A DNA stretch of 64,000 bases, taken from Fictibacillus enclensis. Its GTDB lineage: Bacteria; Bacillota; Bacilli; Bacillales; Fictibacillaceae. Positions 19,736 through 31,262 of the stretch are shown piece by piece. Location: positions 1 to 64,000 of the forward strand of contig NZ_KQ758623.1 of NCBI RefSeq assembly GCF_001457035.1, in the 5' to 3' direction. The translations under genes were made by a program, and so were the position numbers. A model generated the notes under the pieces. That model was not told the origin of the DNA, searched no databases, and worked only from the letters and a program-made list of their open reading frames with translations. The stretch's first letter is position 1; the number at the start of each line of letters is the position of its first letter.

Positions 19736-19762
19736 GTGGGAGGTATATCCGCTAAACCACAT
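19736..19762 (+). promoter_or_regulatory. Structured element before rplA (possible L1 site)
   Basis: GTGGGAGGTATATCC (19736-19750) is followed by GCTAAACCACAT, the same GTGGGAGG...ACCACAT arrangement as before rplK. It ends five bases before the rplA ribosome site, where L1 binding could block initiation. The function is inferred. Confidence 0.45.
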
Positions 19763-19781
19763 AAGGGAGGAAATTTTTACA

Positions 19782-20483
19782 ATGGCTAAAAAAGGTAAGA
19801 AATACCAAGAAGCGGCTAAATTAGTAGACCGCCAAAAAGCTTATGAGGCTACTGAAGCGATTGAGCTTGTAAAAAAGACTGCAACAGCTAAGTTTGACGA
19901 GTCTGTTGAAGTAGCAGTACGTCTTGGGGTGGACCCTAAGAAAGCGGACCAACAAATCCGTGGTGCTGTCGTGCTACCGCACGGTACTGGTAAAACTCAA
20001 CGTGTATTAGTATTCGCTAAAGGCGAAAAAGCAAAAGAAGCAGAAGCTGCCGGAGCTGACTTCGTAGGCGATACTGACTACATCAACAAAATCCAACAAG
20101 GATGGTTCGACTTCGACGTAATCGTGGCAACACCTGACATGATGGCTGAAGTTGGTCGCCTTGGACGTGTATTAGGACCTAAAGGCTTAATGCCAAACCC
20201 TAAAACAGGTACTGTAACTTTTGAAGTTGAAAAAGCGGTTAACGATATTAAAGCAGGTAAAGTGGAATACCGTGTTGACAAAGCCGGTAACATTCACGTG
20301 CCGATCGGGAAAGTTTCTTTCGAAGACAACAAATTGTCCGAGAACCTTGGAACAATCATCGATACGCTTATTAAAGTTAAGCCAGCTGCTGCAAAGGGTA
20401 CTTATATCCGCAACGTAGCGATCTCTTCTACAATGGGACCTGGAATTAAAGTTAACCCGTCTAACTTTTCTCTTAAAAAATAG
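19782..20483 (+). CDS. rplA: Ribosomal protein L1
   Basis: L1 forms the mobile stalk that guides deacylated tRNA from the E site, and it represses its own mRNA in many bacteria. The 233-residue product starts at ATG 19782 after GGGAGGAAA. It contains [20 protein letters not shown] and [16 protein letters not shown], which are L1 signatures. The upstream in-frame extension to 19689 passes through the hairpin leader and is rejected as coding. Confidence 0.97.
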   Translation: MAKKGKKYQEAAKLVDRQKAYEATEAIELVKKTATAKFDESVEVAVRLGVDPKKADQQIRGAVVLPHGTGKTQRVLVFAKGEKAKEAEAAGADFVGDTDYINKIQQGWFDFDVIVATPDMMAEVGRLGRVLGPKGLMPNPKTGTVTFEVEKAVNDIKAGKVEYRVDKAGNIHVPIGKVSFEDNKLSENLGTIIDTLIKVKPAAAKGTYIRNVAISSTMGPGIKVNPSNFSLKK

Positions 20484-20512
20484 TTGACAAACATTTTTTA
20501 AACTGATATAGT
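20484..20512 (+). promoter_or_regulatory. Promoter of rplJ-rplL
   Basis: TTGACA (20484-20489) and TATAGT (20507-20512) lie 17 bases apart, immediately after the rplA stop. This is a strong sigma-A promoter for the L10 leader transcript. Confidence 0.85.
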
Positions 20513-20534
20513 TTGGAATGTTGAAAATAAATAT

Positions 20535-20700
20535 CTATGTCATGCCGTAGACAGCAGGGGCTTTATGCTTAATCATCCTGCCGAGGTGTGTAGCACAGAA
20601 TACATCAATTTTTAATTGCTTGATTTCTGAAACTACGCCTTCATGTCTAACATGAAGGCTTTTCTTATGGCTACGGTATGAAGATGACTAGACTATTCTA
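20535..20700 (+). promoter_or_regulatory. L10 leader RNA
   Basis: The segment near 20545-20590 (CCGTAGACAGCAGGGGC, then ATCCTGCCGAGGTG) matches the Firmicute L10 leader that is bound by the L10(L12)4 complex. It is followed by a strong hairpin ending in T. Excess L10-L12 is expected to reduce rplJ-rplL expression. Confidence 0.82.
20637..20666 (+). terminator. Attenuator in the L10 leader
   Basis: A 10-bp perfect stem (GCCTTCATGT with ACATGAAGGC, three-base loop) is followed by TTTTCTT. It lies inside the L10 leader, so it is probably the regulated terminator. Confidence 0.85.
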
Positions 20701-20714
20701 CAGGAGGTGTAAGG

Positions 20715-21215
20715 ATGAGCAGCATTATTGAAACTAAGAAGCAGTTGGTTTCTGACATCGCTGGACAATTGCGCGAGAGCAAATCAACAATTCTTGTTGA
20801 CTATCGTGGTTTGACTGTAGCGGCAGTAACTGAGCTTCGTAAACAACTTCGTGAAGCTGGAATCGAGTTTAAAGTTTACAAAAACTCAATGACTCGGCGT
20901 GCAGCTGACGAAACCGGCTTATCTGAGATTAACGAGCATTTGGTTGGACCTACAGCGATTGCATTCAGCAATGACGATGTAGTGGCTCCGGCTAAAATCC
21001 TTAACAACTTTGCTAAGGAACACGACGCTCTTGAAATCAAAGCTGGTGTAATTGAAGGCCGTATCGCAACACTTGAGGAAGTTAAAGCTCTTGCGGATCT
21101 TCCATCACGCGAAGGACTTCTTTCTATGGTACTCAGCGTGCTTCAAGCGCCAATCCGCAACTTTGCGTTGGTTACTAAAGCCGTTGCTGAACAAAAAGAA
21201 GAACAAGGCGCATAA
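20715..21215 (+). CDS. rplJ: Ribosomal protein L10
   Basis: L10 anchors L7/L12 dimers to the stalk base and is the autoregulator of this operon. The 166-residue product has the rRNA-binding N-domain ([23 protein letters not shown] in two pieces, then [11 protein letters not shown]). A C-terminal helix for L12 dimers follows. ATG 20715 follows AGGAGGTG. The spacing to rplL is 51 bases. Confidence 0.97.
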   Translation: MSSIIETKKQLVSDIAGQLRESKSTILVDYRGLTVAAVTELRKQLREAGIEFKVYKNSMTRRAADETGLSEINEHLVGPTAIAFSNDDVVAPAKILNNFAKEHDALEIKAGVIEGRIATLEEVKALADLPSREGLLSMVLSVLQAPIRNFALVTKAVAEQKEEQGA

Positions 21216-21266
21216 GCCTTTCGTTTTAAATCAAATAAGATTTAACTAACTAAGGAGGAAATTATA

Positions 21267-21629
21267 ATGTCTAAAGAAATCATTGAAAGCCTAAAAAGCA
21301 TGACAGTTTTAGAACTTAACGACCTAGTTAAGGCAATTGAAGAAGAGTTTGGTGTAACTGCTGCAGCTCCTGTAGCTGTTGCTGGTGGAGCTGCTGGTGC
21401 AGACGCTGCTGCTGAGCAAACTGAATTTGATGTAGTTCTTACAAGCGCTGGCGCTTCTAAGATCAAAGTTATCAAAGTAGTTCGTGAGCTTACTGGACTT
21501 GGTCTTAAAGAAGCTAAAGAACTAGTTGACGGCGCTCCAAGCAATGTTAAAGAAGGCGTTGCTAAAGAAGAAGCTGAAGAAGTCAAAGCTAAACTTGAAG
21601 AAGCTGGAGCTTCTGTAGAAGTTAAGTAA
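21267..21629 (+). CDS. rplL: Ribosomal protein L7/L12
   Basis: L7/L12 forms the stalk that recruits EF-Tu and EF-G. The 120-residue product has an N-terminal dimerisation domain, an alanine/glycine-rich hinge at about 33-50, and a globular C-domain with [19 protein letters not shown], the factor-binding face. The ribosome site AAGGAGG is strong, in line with the multiple copies needed per ribosome. Confidence 0.97.
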   Translation: MSKEIIESLKSMTVLELNDLVKAIEEEFGVTAAAPVAVAGGAAGADAAAEQTEFDVVLTSAGASKIKVIKVVRELTGLGLKEAKELVDGAPSNVKEGVAKEEAEEVKAKLEEAGASVEVK

Positions 21630-21640
21630 TTTTAAATCTA

Positions 21641-21671
21641 AAAAAGGTTCGCCAACAGGCGGGCCTTTTTA
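21641..21671 (+). terminator. Terminator after rplL
   Basis: AAAAAGGTTCGCC and GGCGGGCCTTTTT form a stem around ACAA-type loop bases and run into T. It separates rplJL from ybxB and rpoB. Confidence 0.88.
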
Positions 21672-21731
21672 TTTGAAATCATTTGGGTAATACTGATACC
21701 AGGAATTCCTTTGGATGAAAGGGAGAAAAAC

Positions 21732-22334
21732 ATGAGTGGCCATTATTATTCAGAAAATCCTGATGCAAAAAGCAATCCGAAAACCTGGACGTTTGTTCTG
21801 AGAGACCGCGAATTGAAATTCACATCGGATGCCGGTGTGTTCTCCAAAAAAGAAGTCGATTTTGGGAGCAGGCTGCTGATCGAGGAATTTGTCTTTCCGA
21901 AAATCGGTGGAGATTGTTTGGATGTGGGCTGCGGGTATGGTCCGATTGGGCTTGCGCTCGCCAAAGAAGATGAAAGCCGTCAATTATTGATGGTGGATGT
22001 GAACGAACGGGCGCTCGAGTTGACCCGGGAAAACGCAAGGAAAAATGGAATCTCCAATATTGAGGTGCGAAAGAGTAATCTTTTTGACAATGTGCAGGAG
22101 TCGGAATTTGCAGCTATACTCACCAATCCGCCCATCCGTGCAGGGAAAAAGGTTGTTCATCAGCTTTTTGAAGATTCCTACGGGAAATTGCAAAGCAATG
22201 GAGAGCTGTGGGTTGTGATTCAAAAGAAGCAGGGAGCTCCTTCTGCCATCGAGAAACTGAAGGGAGTTTTCGACGAGGTGGAAATTGTTTCCAAGAACAA
22301 AGGATATTATATTATTCGCGCAAAAAAACATTGA
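21732..22334 (+). CDS. ybxB: RsmC-like class I SAM-dependent methyltransferase (YbxB)
   Basis: The product is similar to the C-terminal domain of 16S rRNA G1207 methyltransferase RsmC. The 200 residues contain the SAM-binding GxGxG-type loop LDVGCGYGPIGLALA, the acidic VDVNERAL, and the NPPI catalytic loop (LTNPPIRAGK), as in RNA/DNA N-methyltransferases. ATG 21732 follows AAGGGAG; an in-frame ATG at 21711 lacks such a site. The rRNA target is inferred from the family. The rpoB promoter overlaps its stop codon. Confidence 0.93.
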   Translation: MSGHYYSENPDAKSNPKTWTFVLRDRELKFTSDAGVFSKKEVDFGSRLLIEEFVFPKIGGDCLDVGCGYGPIGLALAKEDESRQLLMVDVNERALELTRENARKNGISNIEVRKSNLFDNVQESEFAAILTNPPIRAGKKVVHQLFEDSYGKLQSNGELWVVIQKKQGAPSAIEKLKGVFDEVEIVSKNKGYYIIRAKKH

Positions 22335-22359
22335 CTCTGCCTATGCTCTATGCTATTAT
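22331..22359 (+). promoter_or_regulatory. Promoter of rpoB-rpoC
   Basis: TTGACT (22331-22336) overlaps the ybxB stop and is 17 bases from TATTAT (22354-22359). It leaves an unusually long leader of about 240 bases before rpoB. Confidence 0.75.
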
Positions 22360-22590
22360 TGTAAAATGCCAATGAATTCACATTTTCTGCCTTTGTGCTC
22401 AAATGCAGAAAAAACCTCGATATAACAACTATTTCTAGGTATATCAAGAGAAGAAATTGGACAAAATTATATAATCTGTTGCTCGATTGAAATTGTGGTT
22501 TTGTAAGAAAACCCTTTTTCTTTTTGTCTTTCTGGCATTCGATAGTAGAATGTTAGAGTATATAGGAACAAGAAAAAACGCTGGATTTGA
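22360..22590 (+). promoter_or_regulatory. Long untranslated leader of rpoB
   Basis: No ORF is evident. A hairpin of GGTTTT (22497-22502) and AAAACC (22508-22513) is followed by CTTTTTCTTTTTG, resembling a weak terminator or attenuator about 80 bases before the start. I do not recognise a named leader family here. Confidence 0.4.
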
Positions 22591-22602
22591 GGGGTGAATC
22601 AG

Positions 22603-25600
22603 TTGACAGGTCAACTAGTTCAGTTTGGACGCCACCGCCAACGAAGAAGTTACGCAAGAATTAGCGAAGTGCTTGAATTACCGAATCTAATCGAGATTCA
22701 AACAGCTTCGTATCAGTGGTTTCTTGATGAGGGACTGCGTGAAATGTTCCAGGACATTTCGCCAATTGAAGATTTTACAGGAAATCTCGTGCTAGAGTTT
22801 ATCGACTATAGCTTAGGAGAGCCAAAATATCCTGTAGAAGAATCAAAAGAGCGTGATGTAACTTATGCTGCGCCGCTTCGAGTAAAGGTGCGTCTCATTA
22901 ATAAAGAGACTGGCGAAGTGAAAGAGCAAGAAGTATTTATGGGAGATTTCCCGTTAATGACAGATACAGGCACGTTTGTGATCAACGGTGCTGAACGTGT
23001 AATTGTTTCTCAGCTTGTTCGTTCACCAAGTGTCTACTACAGTGAAAAGATTGATAAAAACGGTAAAAAGGGTTTCACTGCCACTGTTATACCAAACCGG
23101 GGTGCCTGGCTTGAGTTTGAAACAGACGCCAAGGACATCGTTTATGTGCGCATTGACCGCACAAGGAAAATCCCTATTACCGTATTGCTTCGTGCATTAG
23201 GGTTTGGTTCTGATCAAGAAATCATAGACCTTCTTGGCGAAGACGAGTATTTAAGAAACACTCTTGATAAAGACAACACAGAGGGTACGGAAAAAGCACT
23301 CCTGGAAATCTATGAGCGCCTTCGCCCCGGCGAACCGCCTACAGTCGATAATGCCAAGAGTTTGTTAGACTCACGCTTCTTTGATCCAAAACGTTATGAC
23401 CTTGCAAGCGTGGGCCGTTATAAAATCAACAAAAAGCTTCATATCAAAAACCGCTTATTCAACCAAAAGCTGGCTGAAACCCTTGCAGATCCAGAAACAG
23501 GCGAAGTTCTTGCGGAAGCAGGCACTCTGCTGGACCGGCGTACGCTGGACAAGGTGCTTCCGTACCTTGAAAACGGCATTGGGTTCCGTCATGTGACTCC
23601 GGCAGGCGGAGTAGCTGAAGATCAGGATATCCCGCTTCAGTCTATTAACATTTATGCTCCGGACGATCCAGACGGTGAGCGCGTCATTAAAGTAATTGGT
23701 AATGCGTACGTTGAGAAGTCTGTTAAAAACATTACAGTCTCTGATATTATCGCTTCTATTAATTACTTCTTCAACTTGCTTCACAGTGTGGGCAACACCG
23801 ATGATATTGACCACCTTGGAAACCGCCGCTTGCGTTCTGTAGGCGAGCTGCTCCAAAACCAGTTCCGTATTGGTCTGTCCCGTATGGAGCGTGTGGTTCG
23901 TGAGCGTATGTCCATTCAGGATACAAACGCCATTACACCACAGGCATTGATCAATATCCGTCCGGTAATTGCTGCAATCAAAGAGTTCTTTGGAAGCTCT
24001 CAGCTTTCTCAATTCATGGACCAAACCAACCCGCTTGCAGAACTTACACATAAGCGCCGTCTATCCGCATTGGGACCAGGTGGACTTACGCGTGAGCGCG
24101 CAGGATTTGAGGTTCGTGACGTTCACTATTCCCACTATGGGCGTATGTGTCCGATCGAGACGCCAGAGGGACCAAACATTGGTTTGATCAACTCCTTATC
24201 CAGCTATGCGAAGGTAAATGAGTATGGTTTCATTGAAACTCCATACCGTCGCGTTGACCCTGAAACTGGTAAAGTAACAGAGCGAATCGACTACCTCACA
24301 GCTGATGAGGAAGATAACTATGTAGTAGCACAGGCGAACTCCCTTCTTGGTGATGATGGTTCGTTCCTGAACGAAGACGTTATTGCCCGTTTCCGTGGTG
24401 AAAACACGATTGTCCGCCGTGATCGAATTGATTACATGGACGTTTCCCCAAAGCAGGTTGTATCTGCTGCGACAGCTTGTATCCCGTTCCTTGAAAACGA
24501 TGACTCCAACCGTGCCTTGATGGGCGCGAACATGCAGCGTCAAGCGGTTCCTTTGATGGTTCCGGAAGCGCCGGTTGTCGGAACAGGAATGGAGCACGTT
24601 TCTGCAAAAGACTCTGGTGCGGCTGTTATCTGTAAATACGAGGGAATTGTTGAAAAAGTAACTGCGAAACAAGTCCAGGTGCGACGAATTCAAGTCGTGG
24701 ATGGAAAAGAAGTAGAAGGTCAGCTTGACCGCTACAACTGTCTTAAATTTATCCGTTCCAACCAGGGAACGTGCTATAACCAGCGTCCGATCGTTTCTAA
24801 AGGCGACCGCGTAGTAAAAGGAGAAATCCTTGCAGACGGACCATCCATGGAAAAAGGAGAACTTGCGCTTGGCCGTAACGTTCTTGTCGGATTCATGACA
24901 TGGGAAGGCTACAACTACGAGGATGCCGTTATCATGAGTGAGCGTCTGGTAAAAGACGATGTGTATACATCTATTCACATCGAGGAGTACGAGTCTGAAG
25001 CACGTGATACAAAACTCGGGCCTGAAGAGATTACAAGAGACATCCCGAACGTAGGGGAAGAGGCTCTTCGCAATCTGGATGACCGCGGTATTATCCGTGT
25101 TGGTGCTGAAGTAAAAGACGGAGATATTCTTGTAGGTAAAGTAACACCTAAAGGGGTTACCGAGCTTACAGCTGAAGAACGTCTTCTACACGCCATCTTT
25201 GGTGAAAAGGCACGTGAAGTTCGCGATACATCCCTTCGAGTACCTCACGGAGGCGACGGGATTATCCTTGACGTAAAAGTATTTAACCGTGAAGACGGCG
25301 ATGAGCTGCCTCCTGGTGTGAATCAACTTGTGCGTGCTTATATCGTGCAAAAGCGTAAGATCCACGAAGGAGATAAAATGGCGGGCCGCCACGGTAACAA
25401 AGGTGTTATCTCCCGCATTATGCCGGAAGAAGATATGCCGTACCTTCCAGATGGAACACCAATCGATATCATGTTGAACCCGCTGGGCGTACCTTCCCGT
25501 ATGAACATCGGGCAAGTGCTTGAACTTCACTTGGGAATGGCTGCAAGACAGCTGGGCCTTCATATGGCAACGCCAGTATTTGACGGAGCCCGTGAGGAAG

Positions 25601-26145
25601 ATGTTTGGGAAACCATTGAAGAAGCAGGAATGGCCCGTGACGGTAAAACCGTTCTTTATGACGGAAGAACCGGTGTTCCATTCGACAACCGTGTGTCTGT
25701 CGGGGTCATGTACATGATCAAACTGGCTCACATGGTTGATGATAAACTTCATGCCCGTTCAACCGGACCATACTCTCTTGTTACCCAGCAGCCGCTTGGT
25801 GGTAAGGCGCAGTTTGGTGGACAGCGTTTCGGTGAGATGGAGGTATGGGCACTCGAAGCATACGGTGCCGCTTATACACTTCAAGAAATTCTTACCGTTA
25901 AGTCCGATGACGTGGTCGGCCGTGTGAAAACATACGAAGCGATCGTCAAAGGCGAGAACGTTCCGGAACCAGGAGTTCCTGAATCATTCAAAGTATTGAT
26001 CAAAGAACTTCAGTCACTCGGAATGGACGTTAAGATCATGTCCGGAGACGACACAGAAATTGAAATGCGCGAGCTTGATGATGAAGAAGATCAGGCAAGC
26101 GAAAAGCTTAATCTAAATCTTGAATCTTACACTGTGAGTGAATAA
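22603..26145 (+). CDS. rpoB: RNA polymerase beta subunit
   Basis: RpoB forms half of the catalytic cleft and the rifampicin pocket. The 1180-residue product matches Bacillus RpoB along its length. The rifampicin region reads [32 protein letters not shown] in pieces, with the usual wild-type residues. The active-site segments [10 protein letters not shown] and [16 protein letters not shown] are present. The start is TTG 22603, giving [18 protein letters not shown] 22594 would overlap the ribosome site. It ends 30 bases before rpoC. Confidence 0.98.
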   Translation: MTGQLVQFGRHRQRRSYARISEVLELPNLIEIQTASYQWFLDEGLREMFQDISPIEDFTGNLVLEFIDYSLGEPKYPVEESKERDVTYAAPLRVKVRLINKETGEVKEQEVFMGDFPLMTDTGTFVINGAERVIVSQLVRSPSVYYSEKIDKNGKKGFTATVIPNRGAWLEFETDAKDIVYVRIDRTRKIPITVLLRALGFGSDQEIIDLLGEDEYLRNTLDKDNTEGTEKALLEIYERLRPGEPPTVDNAKSLLDSRFFDPKRYDLASVGRYKINKKLHIKNRLFNQKLAETLADPETGEVLAEAGTLLDRRTLDKVLPYLENGIGFRHVTPAGGVAEDQDIPLQSINIYAPDDPDGERVIKVIGNAYVEKSVKNITVSDIIASINYFFNLLHSVGNTDDIDHLGNRRLRSVGELLQNQFRIGLSRMERVVRERMSIQDTNAITPQALINIRPVIAAIKEFFGSSQLSQFMDQTNPLAELTHKRRLSALGPGGLTRERAGFEVRDVHYSHYGRMCPIETPEGPNIGLINSLSSYAKVNEYGFIETPYRRVDPETGKVTERIDYLTADEEDNYVVAQANSLLGDDGSFLNEDVIARFRGENTIVRRDRIDYMDVSPKQVVSAATACIPFLENDDSNRALMGANMQRQAVPLMVPEAPVVGTGMEHVSAKDSGAAVICKYEGIVEKVTAKQVQVRRIQVVDGKEVEGQLDRYNCLKFIRSNQGTCYNQRPIVSKGDRVVKGEILADGPSMEKGELALGRNVLVGFMTWEGYNYEDAVIMSERLVKDDVYTSIHIEEYESEARDTKLGPEEITRDIPNVGEEALRNLDDRGIIRVGAEVKDGDILVGKVTPKGVTELTAEERLLHAIFGEKAREVRDTSLRVPHGGDGIILDVKVFNREDGDELPPGVNQLVRAYIVQKRKIHEGDKMAGRHGNKGVISRIMPEEDMPYLPDGTPIDIMLNPLGVPSRMNIGQVLELHLGMAARQLGLHMATPVFDGAREEDVWETIEEAGMARDGKTVLYDGRTGVPFDNRVSVGVMYMIKLAHMVDDKLHARSTGPYSLVTQQPLGGKAQFGGQRFGEMEVWALEAYGAAYTLQEILTVKSDDVVGRVKTYEAIVKGENVPEPGVPESFKVLIKELQSLGMDVKIMSGDDTEIEMRELDDEEDQASEKLNLNLESYTVSE

Positions 26146-26175
26146 AAACAGGATATCATAAGGGAGGTTTGCTCC

Positions 26176-29100
26176 TTGATAGACGTAAACAATTTTGAGT
26201 ATATGAAAATAGGCCTCGCTTCTCCAGACAAGATCCGTTCCTGGTCAAGAGGAGAAGTGAAAAAACCAGAAACGATCAACTATCGTACATTAAAGCCTGA
26301 AAAAGACGGTTTGTTCTGTGAACGAATTTTTGGTCCCCAAAAGGACTGGGAATGTCATTGCGGAAAATACAAACGCGTCCGTTATAAAGGCGTTGTATGT
26401 GATCGCTGTGGCGTAGAAGTAACTCGTGCTAAAGTTCGACGTGACCGTATGGGTCACATCGAGCTTGCTGCACCTGTTTCGCACATTTGGTATTTCAAAG
26501 GAATACCAAGCCGTATGGGTCTTGTACTCGATATGTCTCCAAGAGCACTGGAAGAAGTCATTTACTTTGCATCTTACGTGGTGACAGATACGGGTGAAAC
26601 GCCGCTGGAGAAAAAACAGCTGCTTTCTGAAAAAGAATACCGGTCATACCGTGAAAAATACGGTCAGGGCTTTTCTGCACAAATGGGAGCGGAAGCGATC
26701 CGCCGTCTTCTTGAAGATATTGATCTTGTAAAAGAAGTCGACCAGCTGAAAGAAGAATTGAAAACAGCGCAAGGACAGCGCCGTACCCGTGCGATTAAAC
26801 GCCTTGAAGTACTGGAAGCGTTCCGTCATTCAGGAAACGAGCCACACTGGATGATCTTGGATGTTCTTCCTGTCATTCCGCCTGAGCTTCGCCCGATGGT
26901 GCAGCTTGACGGAGGACGTTTTGCCACATCCGATTTGAACGACTTGTACCGCCGTGTGATTAACCGTAACAACCGTTTGAAGCGTCTTTTGGACTTGGGT
27001 GCGCCGAACATCATCGTACAAAACGAAAAACGTATGCTTCAGGAAGCGGTTGATGCGCTAATCGACAACGGACGCCGCGGCCGTCCTGTAACAGGGCCGG
27101 GTAACCGTCCATTGAAATCACTTTCTCATATGCTTAAAGGGAAACAAGGTCGTTTCCGTCAAAACCTTCTTGGTAAGCGTGTTGACTATTCCGGCCGATC
27201 CGTAATCGTAGTAGGTCCTCACCTTAAGATGTACCAATGTGGTCTTCCTAAGGAAATGGCTCTTGAGCTTTTCAAACCATTTGTAATGAAAGAGCTCGTG
27301 GCCAAAGGTCTTGCTCATAATATTAAGAGTGCGAAGCGCAAAGTAGAGCGCGTTCAGCCTGATGTATGGGATGTGCTTGAAGATGTAATCAAAGAGCACC
27401 CGGTACTCCTGAACCGTGCCCCTACGCTTCACAGACTGGGTATCCAGGCATTCGAACCAACGCTTGTTGAAGGCCGTGCGATTCGTCTTCACCCGCTCGT
27501 ATGTACAGCATACAACGCTGACTTTGATGGTGACCAAATGGCGGTTCACGTACCTTTATCCGCTGAAGCACAAGCTGAAGCACGTTTGCTCATGCTGGCT
27601 GCTCAAAACATCCTAAATCCGAAAGACGGTAAACCGGTTGTTACACCGTCACAGGATATGGTATTAGGTAACTACTACCTTACAATGGAGCGTGCAGGTG
27701 CAATTGGTGAAGGATCTGTCTTTAAAGATGCAAACGAAGCAATCGTGGCGTACGAAAATGGTTATGTCCATCTTCATACTCGTATTGCTGTTCCAGTTTC
27801 AACTTTAAACAAACCTTCATTTAAAGAACACCAGCAAAACATGATGTTGATGACAACTGTCGGTAAACTTCTCTTCAACGAGATTCTTCCGGAGTCGTTC
27901 CCATACATCAATGAGCCGACAACAAACAACCTGCAAATTGAAACACCAGAGAAATACTTCCTTCCTCAAGCTGCGAATATTAAAGAAGAAATCGCTAAAC
28001 ATGATGAAGTAGATCCGTTCAAAAAAGGAATTCTCGGGAAAATCATTGCAGAAGTATTTAAACGATTCAAGATTACTGAAACATCCAAGATGCTTGACCG
28101 CATGAAAGAGCTTGGATTTAAATATTCCACACGAGCTGGTATTACCGTTGGTGTTTCCGACATCGTCGTATTGCCGGAGAAACAGGGTATCCTTGAAAAA
28201 GCGGAAGAAAAGGTTACTACGGTAACGAAACAATTCCGCCGCGGTCTGATTACAGAAGACGAGCGATATGAGCGCGTCATCAACATCTGGAGCCAGGCGA
28301 AGGATGAAATCCAGCAAAAACTGATGCTTACCCTTGATAAGAGAAACCCGATCTTCATGATGAGTGACTCTGGTGCCCGTGGTAACGCATCTAACTTTAC
28401 ACAGCTTGCCGGTATGCGTGGTCTCATGGCCAACCCGGCTGGTAAAATCATTGAGTTGCCGATCAAGTCCAGCTTCCGTGAAGGTCTGACGGTACTCGAA
28501 TACTTTATCTCTACACACGGTGCACGTAAAGGTCTTGCCGATACTGCACTGAAAACAGCTGACTCCGGTTACTTGACACGCCGTCTTGTAGACGTTGCAC
28601 AGGACGTTATTGTCCGTGAGGATGACTGCGGAACTGACCGCGGACTTAAAGTGGCAGCGATCAAAGAAGGCAACGAAGTAATCGAGAACCTATACGAGCG
28701 TCTTGTTGGCCGTACAGCCTTCAGAACCGTATACCATCCGGAAACGAATGAAGTTCTTGTCAGCAAAAACGAACAAATTACGGAAGACTCCGCTCAGGCT
28801 GTAGTCGATGCCGGAGTGCAAGAAGTAACCCTTCGTTCCGTATTTACATGTGATACCCGTCACGGTGTTTGTAAGAAATGTTACGGCCGCAACCTGGCAA
28901 CAGGCTCTGACGTCGAAGTTGGGGAAGCGGTTGGTATCATCGCTGCACAATCCATCGGGGAGCCGGGAACACAGCTTACCATGCGTACCTTCCATACAGG
29001 TGGTGTAGCAGGAGACGATATCACACAAGGTTTACCGCGTATCCAGGAATTGTTTGAAGCACGTAACCCGAAAGGTCAGGCATTGATTTCTGAACTTGAA

Positions 29101-29796
29101 GGTACCGTAATTAACATCAACGAGTCCAAAGAGAAGCGTGAGATCCTTGTTCAAGGTGAAATCGAAACCCGTTCTTACACCGTTCCATATGGTGCCCGCA
29201 TTAAAGTTGCAGAAGGTGATGTAGTAACTGCCGGTCAGGTACTGACTGAAGGTTCCATTGACCCGAAAGAACTGATCAAAGTCCGTGGAGCAGAAGGTGT
29301 TCAGGAATACTTACTGCGTGAAGTTCAAAAAGTATACCGTATGCAAGGGGTAGAAATTGGCGACAAGCACGTGGAAGTAATGGTTCGCCAGATGCTTCGT
29401 AAAGTCCGTATCATCGATGCCGGCCATACCGATGTATTGCCTGGTGCGTTGGTTGATATTCATACCTTTACCGATGCAAACAGAAAGATTCTTCTCGAAG
29501 GTGGAATTCCGGCAACAGGACGTCCTGTATTGCTTGGTATTACCAAAGCATCTCTTGAAACTGAATCCTTCTTGTCAGCAGCATCCTTCCAGGAAACAAC
29601 TCGTGTCCTGACTGATGCGGCAATCAAAGGTAAGCGCGATGAATTGCTCGGATTGAAAGAGAACGTAATTATTGGTAAACTGATTCCTGCAGGTACAGGT
29701 ATGTCCCTATACCGCAACGTTGGAATGGATTCTCCGGTCTCCACTGACGAAGAAACTGTAGGTTCAGAAGCAACAGAGCTAGTCTCTCAAGATTAA
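26176..29796 (+). CDS. rpoC: RNA polymerase beta' subunit
   Basis: RpoC carries the catalytic magnesium triad [12 protein letters not shown] near residue 450. The N-terminal zinc finger ([20 protein letters not shown]) and the second zinc cluster (CGTDRG, then [13 protein letters not shown]) are complete. The trigger-loop region near [16 protein letters not shown] is conserved. It has 1206 residues and starts at TTG 26176 after GGGAGGTTTGC. It is cotranscribed with rpoB; the next promoter overlaps its end. Confidence 0.98.
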   Translation: MIDVNNFEYMKIGLASPDKIRSWSRGEVKKPETINYRTLKPEKDGLFCERIFGPQKDWECHCGKYKRVRYKGVVCDRCGVEVTRAKVRRDRMGHIELAAPVSHIWYFKGIPSRMGLVLDMSPRALEEVIYFASYVVTDTGETPLEKKQLLSEKEYRSYREKYGQGFSAQMGAEAIRRLLEDIDLVKEVDQLKEELKTAQGQRRTRAIKRLEVLEAFRHSGNEPHWMILDVLPVIPPELRPMVQLDGGRFATSDLNDLYRRVINRNNRLKRLLDLGAPNIIVQNEKRMLQEAVDALIDNGRRGRPVTGPGNRPLKSLSHMLKGKQGRFRQNLLGKRVDYSGRSVIVVGPHLKMYQCGLPKEMALELFKPFVMKELVAKGLAHNIKSAKRKVERVQPDVWDVLEDVIKEHPVLLNRAPTLHRLGIQAFEPTLVEGRAIRLHPLVCTAYNADFDGDQMAVHVPLSAEAQAEARLLMLAAQNILNPKDGKPVVTPSQDMVLGNYYLTMERAGAIGEGSVFKDANEAIVAYENGYVHLHTRIAVPVSTLNKPSFKEHQQNMMLMTTVGKLLFNEILPESFPYINEPTTNNLQIETPEKYFLPQAANIKEEIAKHDEVDPFKKGILGKIIAEVFKRFKITETSKMLDRMKELGFKYSTRAGITVGVSDIVVLPEKQGILEKAEEKVTTVTKQFRRGLITEDERYERVINIWSQAKDEIQQKLMLTLDKRNPIFMMSDSGARGNASNFTQLAGMRGLMANPAGKIIELPIKSSFREGLTVLEYFISTHGARKGLADTALKTADSGYLTRRLVDVAQDVIVREDDCGTDRGLKVAAIKEGNEVIENLYERLVGRTAFRTVYHPETNEVLVSKNEQITEDSAQAVVDAGVQEVTLRSVFTCDTRHGVCKKCYGRNLATGSDVEVGEAVGIIAAQSIGEPGTQLTMRTFHTGGVAGDDITQGLPRIQELFEARNPKGQALISELEGTVININESKEKREILVQGEIETRSYTVPYGARIKVAEGDVVTAGQVLTEGSIDPKELIKVRGAEGVQEYLLREVQKVYRMQGVEIGDKHVEVMVRQMLRKVRIIDAGHTDVLPGALVDIHTFTDANRKILLEGGIPATGRPVLLGITKASLETESFLSAASFQETTRVLTDAAIKGKRDELLGLKENVIIGKLIPAGTGMSLYRNVGMDSPVSTDEETVGSEATELVSQD

Positions 29797-29807
29797 CAAG
29801 AGAAGTG

Positions 29808-29850
29808 TTGACATTGGGAGCACAAGAGTGATATTATATCTGAGTGCTCC
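29808..29850 (+). promoter_or_regulatory. Promoter of the str region, flanked by an inverted repeat
   Basis: TTGACA (29808-29813) and TATTAT (29832-29837) are 18 bases apart. GGAGCAC (29818-29824) and GTGCTCC (29844-29850) form an inverted repeat around the -10 box, which could be an operator. Confidence 0.65.
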
Positions 29851-29879
29851 TAAGAAATGTTACTTTGGAGGATATAACG

Positions 29880-30128
29880 ATGTCTTATGAAAAAGTGACA
29901 CAGGCTTCTGATTTTATCGTAGGAACTAAGCAAACCATTAAGGCTTTGCAAAACGGGGAAGTTAGAGAGCTCGTCGTTGCTGACGATGCCGACCCTCGTG
30001 TAACCGGTAAAGTATTGCAGATTGCACAGGAAAGACTTGTCCCGATTACGAGAGTCGATTCCATGAAAAAGCTTGGCAAAGCTTGCGGGATTGATGTTGG
30101 AGCCGCAACTGTTGCGATAAAAGGATAA
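29880..30128 (+). CDS. rplGB: L7Ae-family kink-turn binding protein (YbxF)
   Basis: This small L7Ae/L30e/S12e/Gadd45 protein binds kink-turn RNA; B. subtilis YbxF associates with ribosomes. The 82-residue product has the family core [21 protein letters not shown] and [21 protein letters not shown] 29880 follows TTGGAGGAT; the open frame from 29844 covers the promoter region only. It lies first in the str cluster before rpsL, as in B. subtilis. Its precise ribosomal role is not settled. Confidence 0.9.
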   Translation: MSYEKVTQASDFIVGTKQTIKALQNGEVRELVVADDADPRVTGKVLQIAQERLVPITRVDSMKKLGKACGIDVGAATVAIKG

Positions 30129-30668
<540 letters not shown>

Positions 30669-30693
30669 GCTGAAATAAATAAAAAATAAATAG

Positions 30694-31182
<489 letters not shown>

Positions 31183-31262
31183 AAAACACATGAGACAGTT
31201 TATTGGCTGTCTCTATCCCACTATAAAAAATTATTTCCTATGTATAGGAAGGAGAGAAATTC

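Noticed and set aside
19689-19781. N-terminal extension of L1
   Set aside because: It covers the hairpin leader and aligns with no L1; ATG 19782 is preceded by GGGAGGAAA.
24196-24978. 260-codon open frame on the minus strand
   Set aside because: It is antisense to rpoB in a region of strong amino-acid conservation, with no start signal.
27817-28518. 233-codon open frame on the minus strand
   Set aside because: It is antisense to rpoC and without a ribosome site; a shadow of biased codons.
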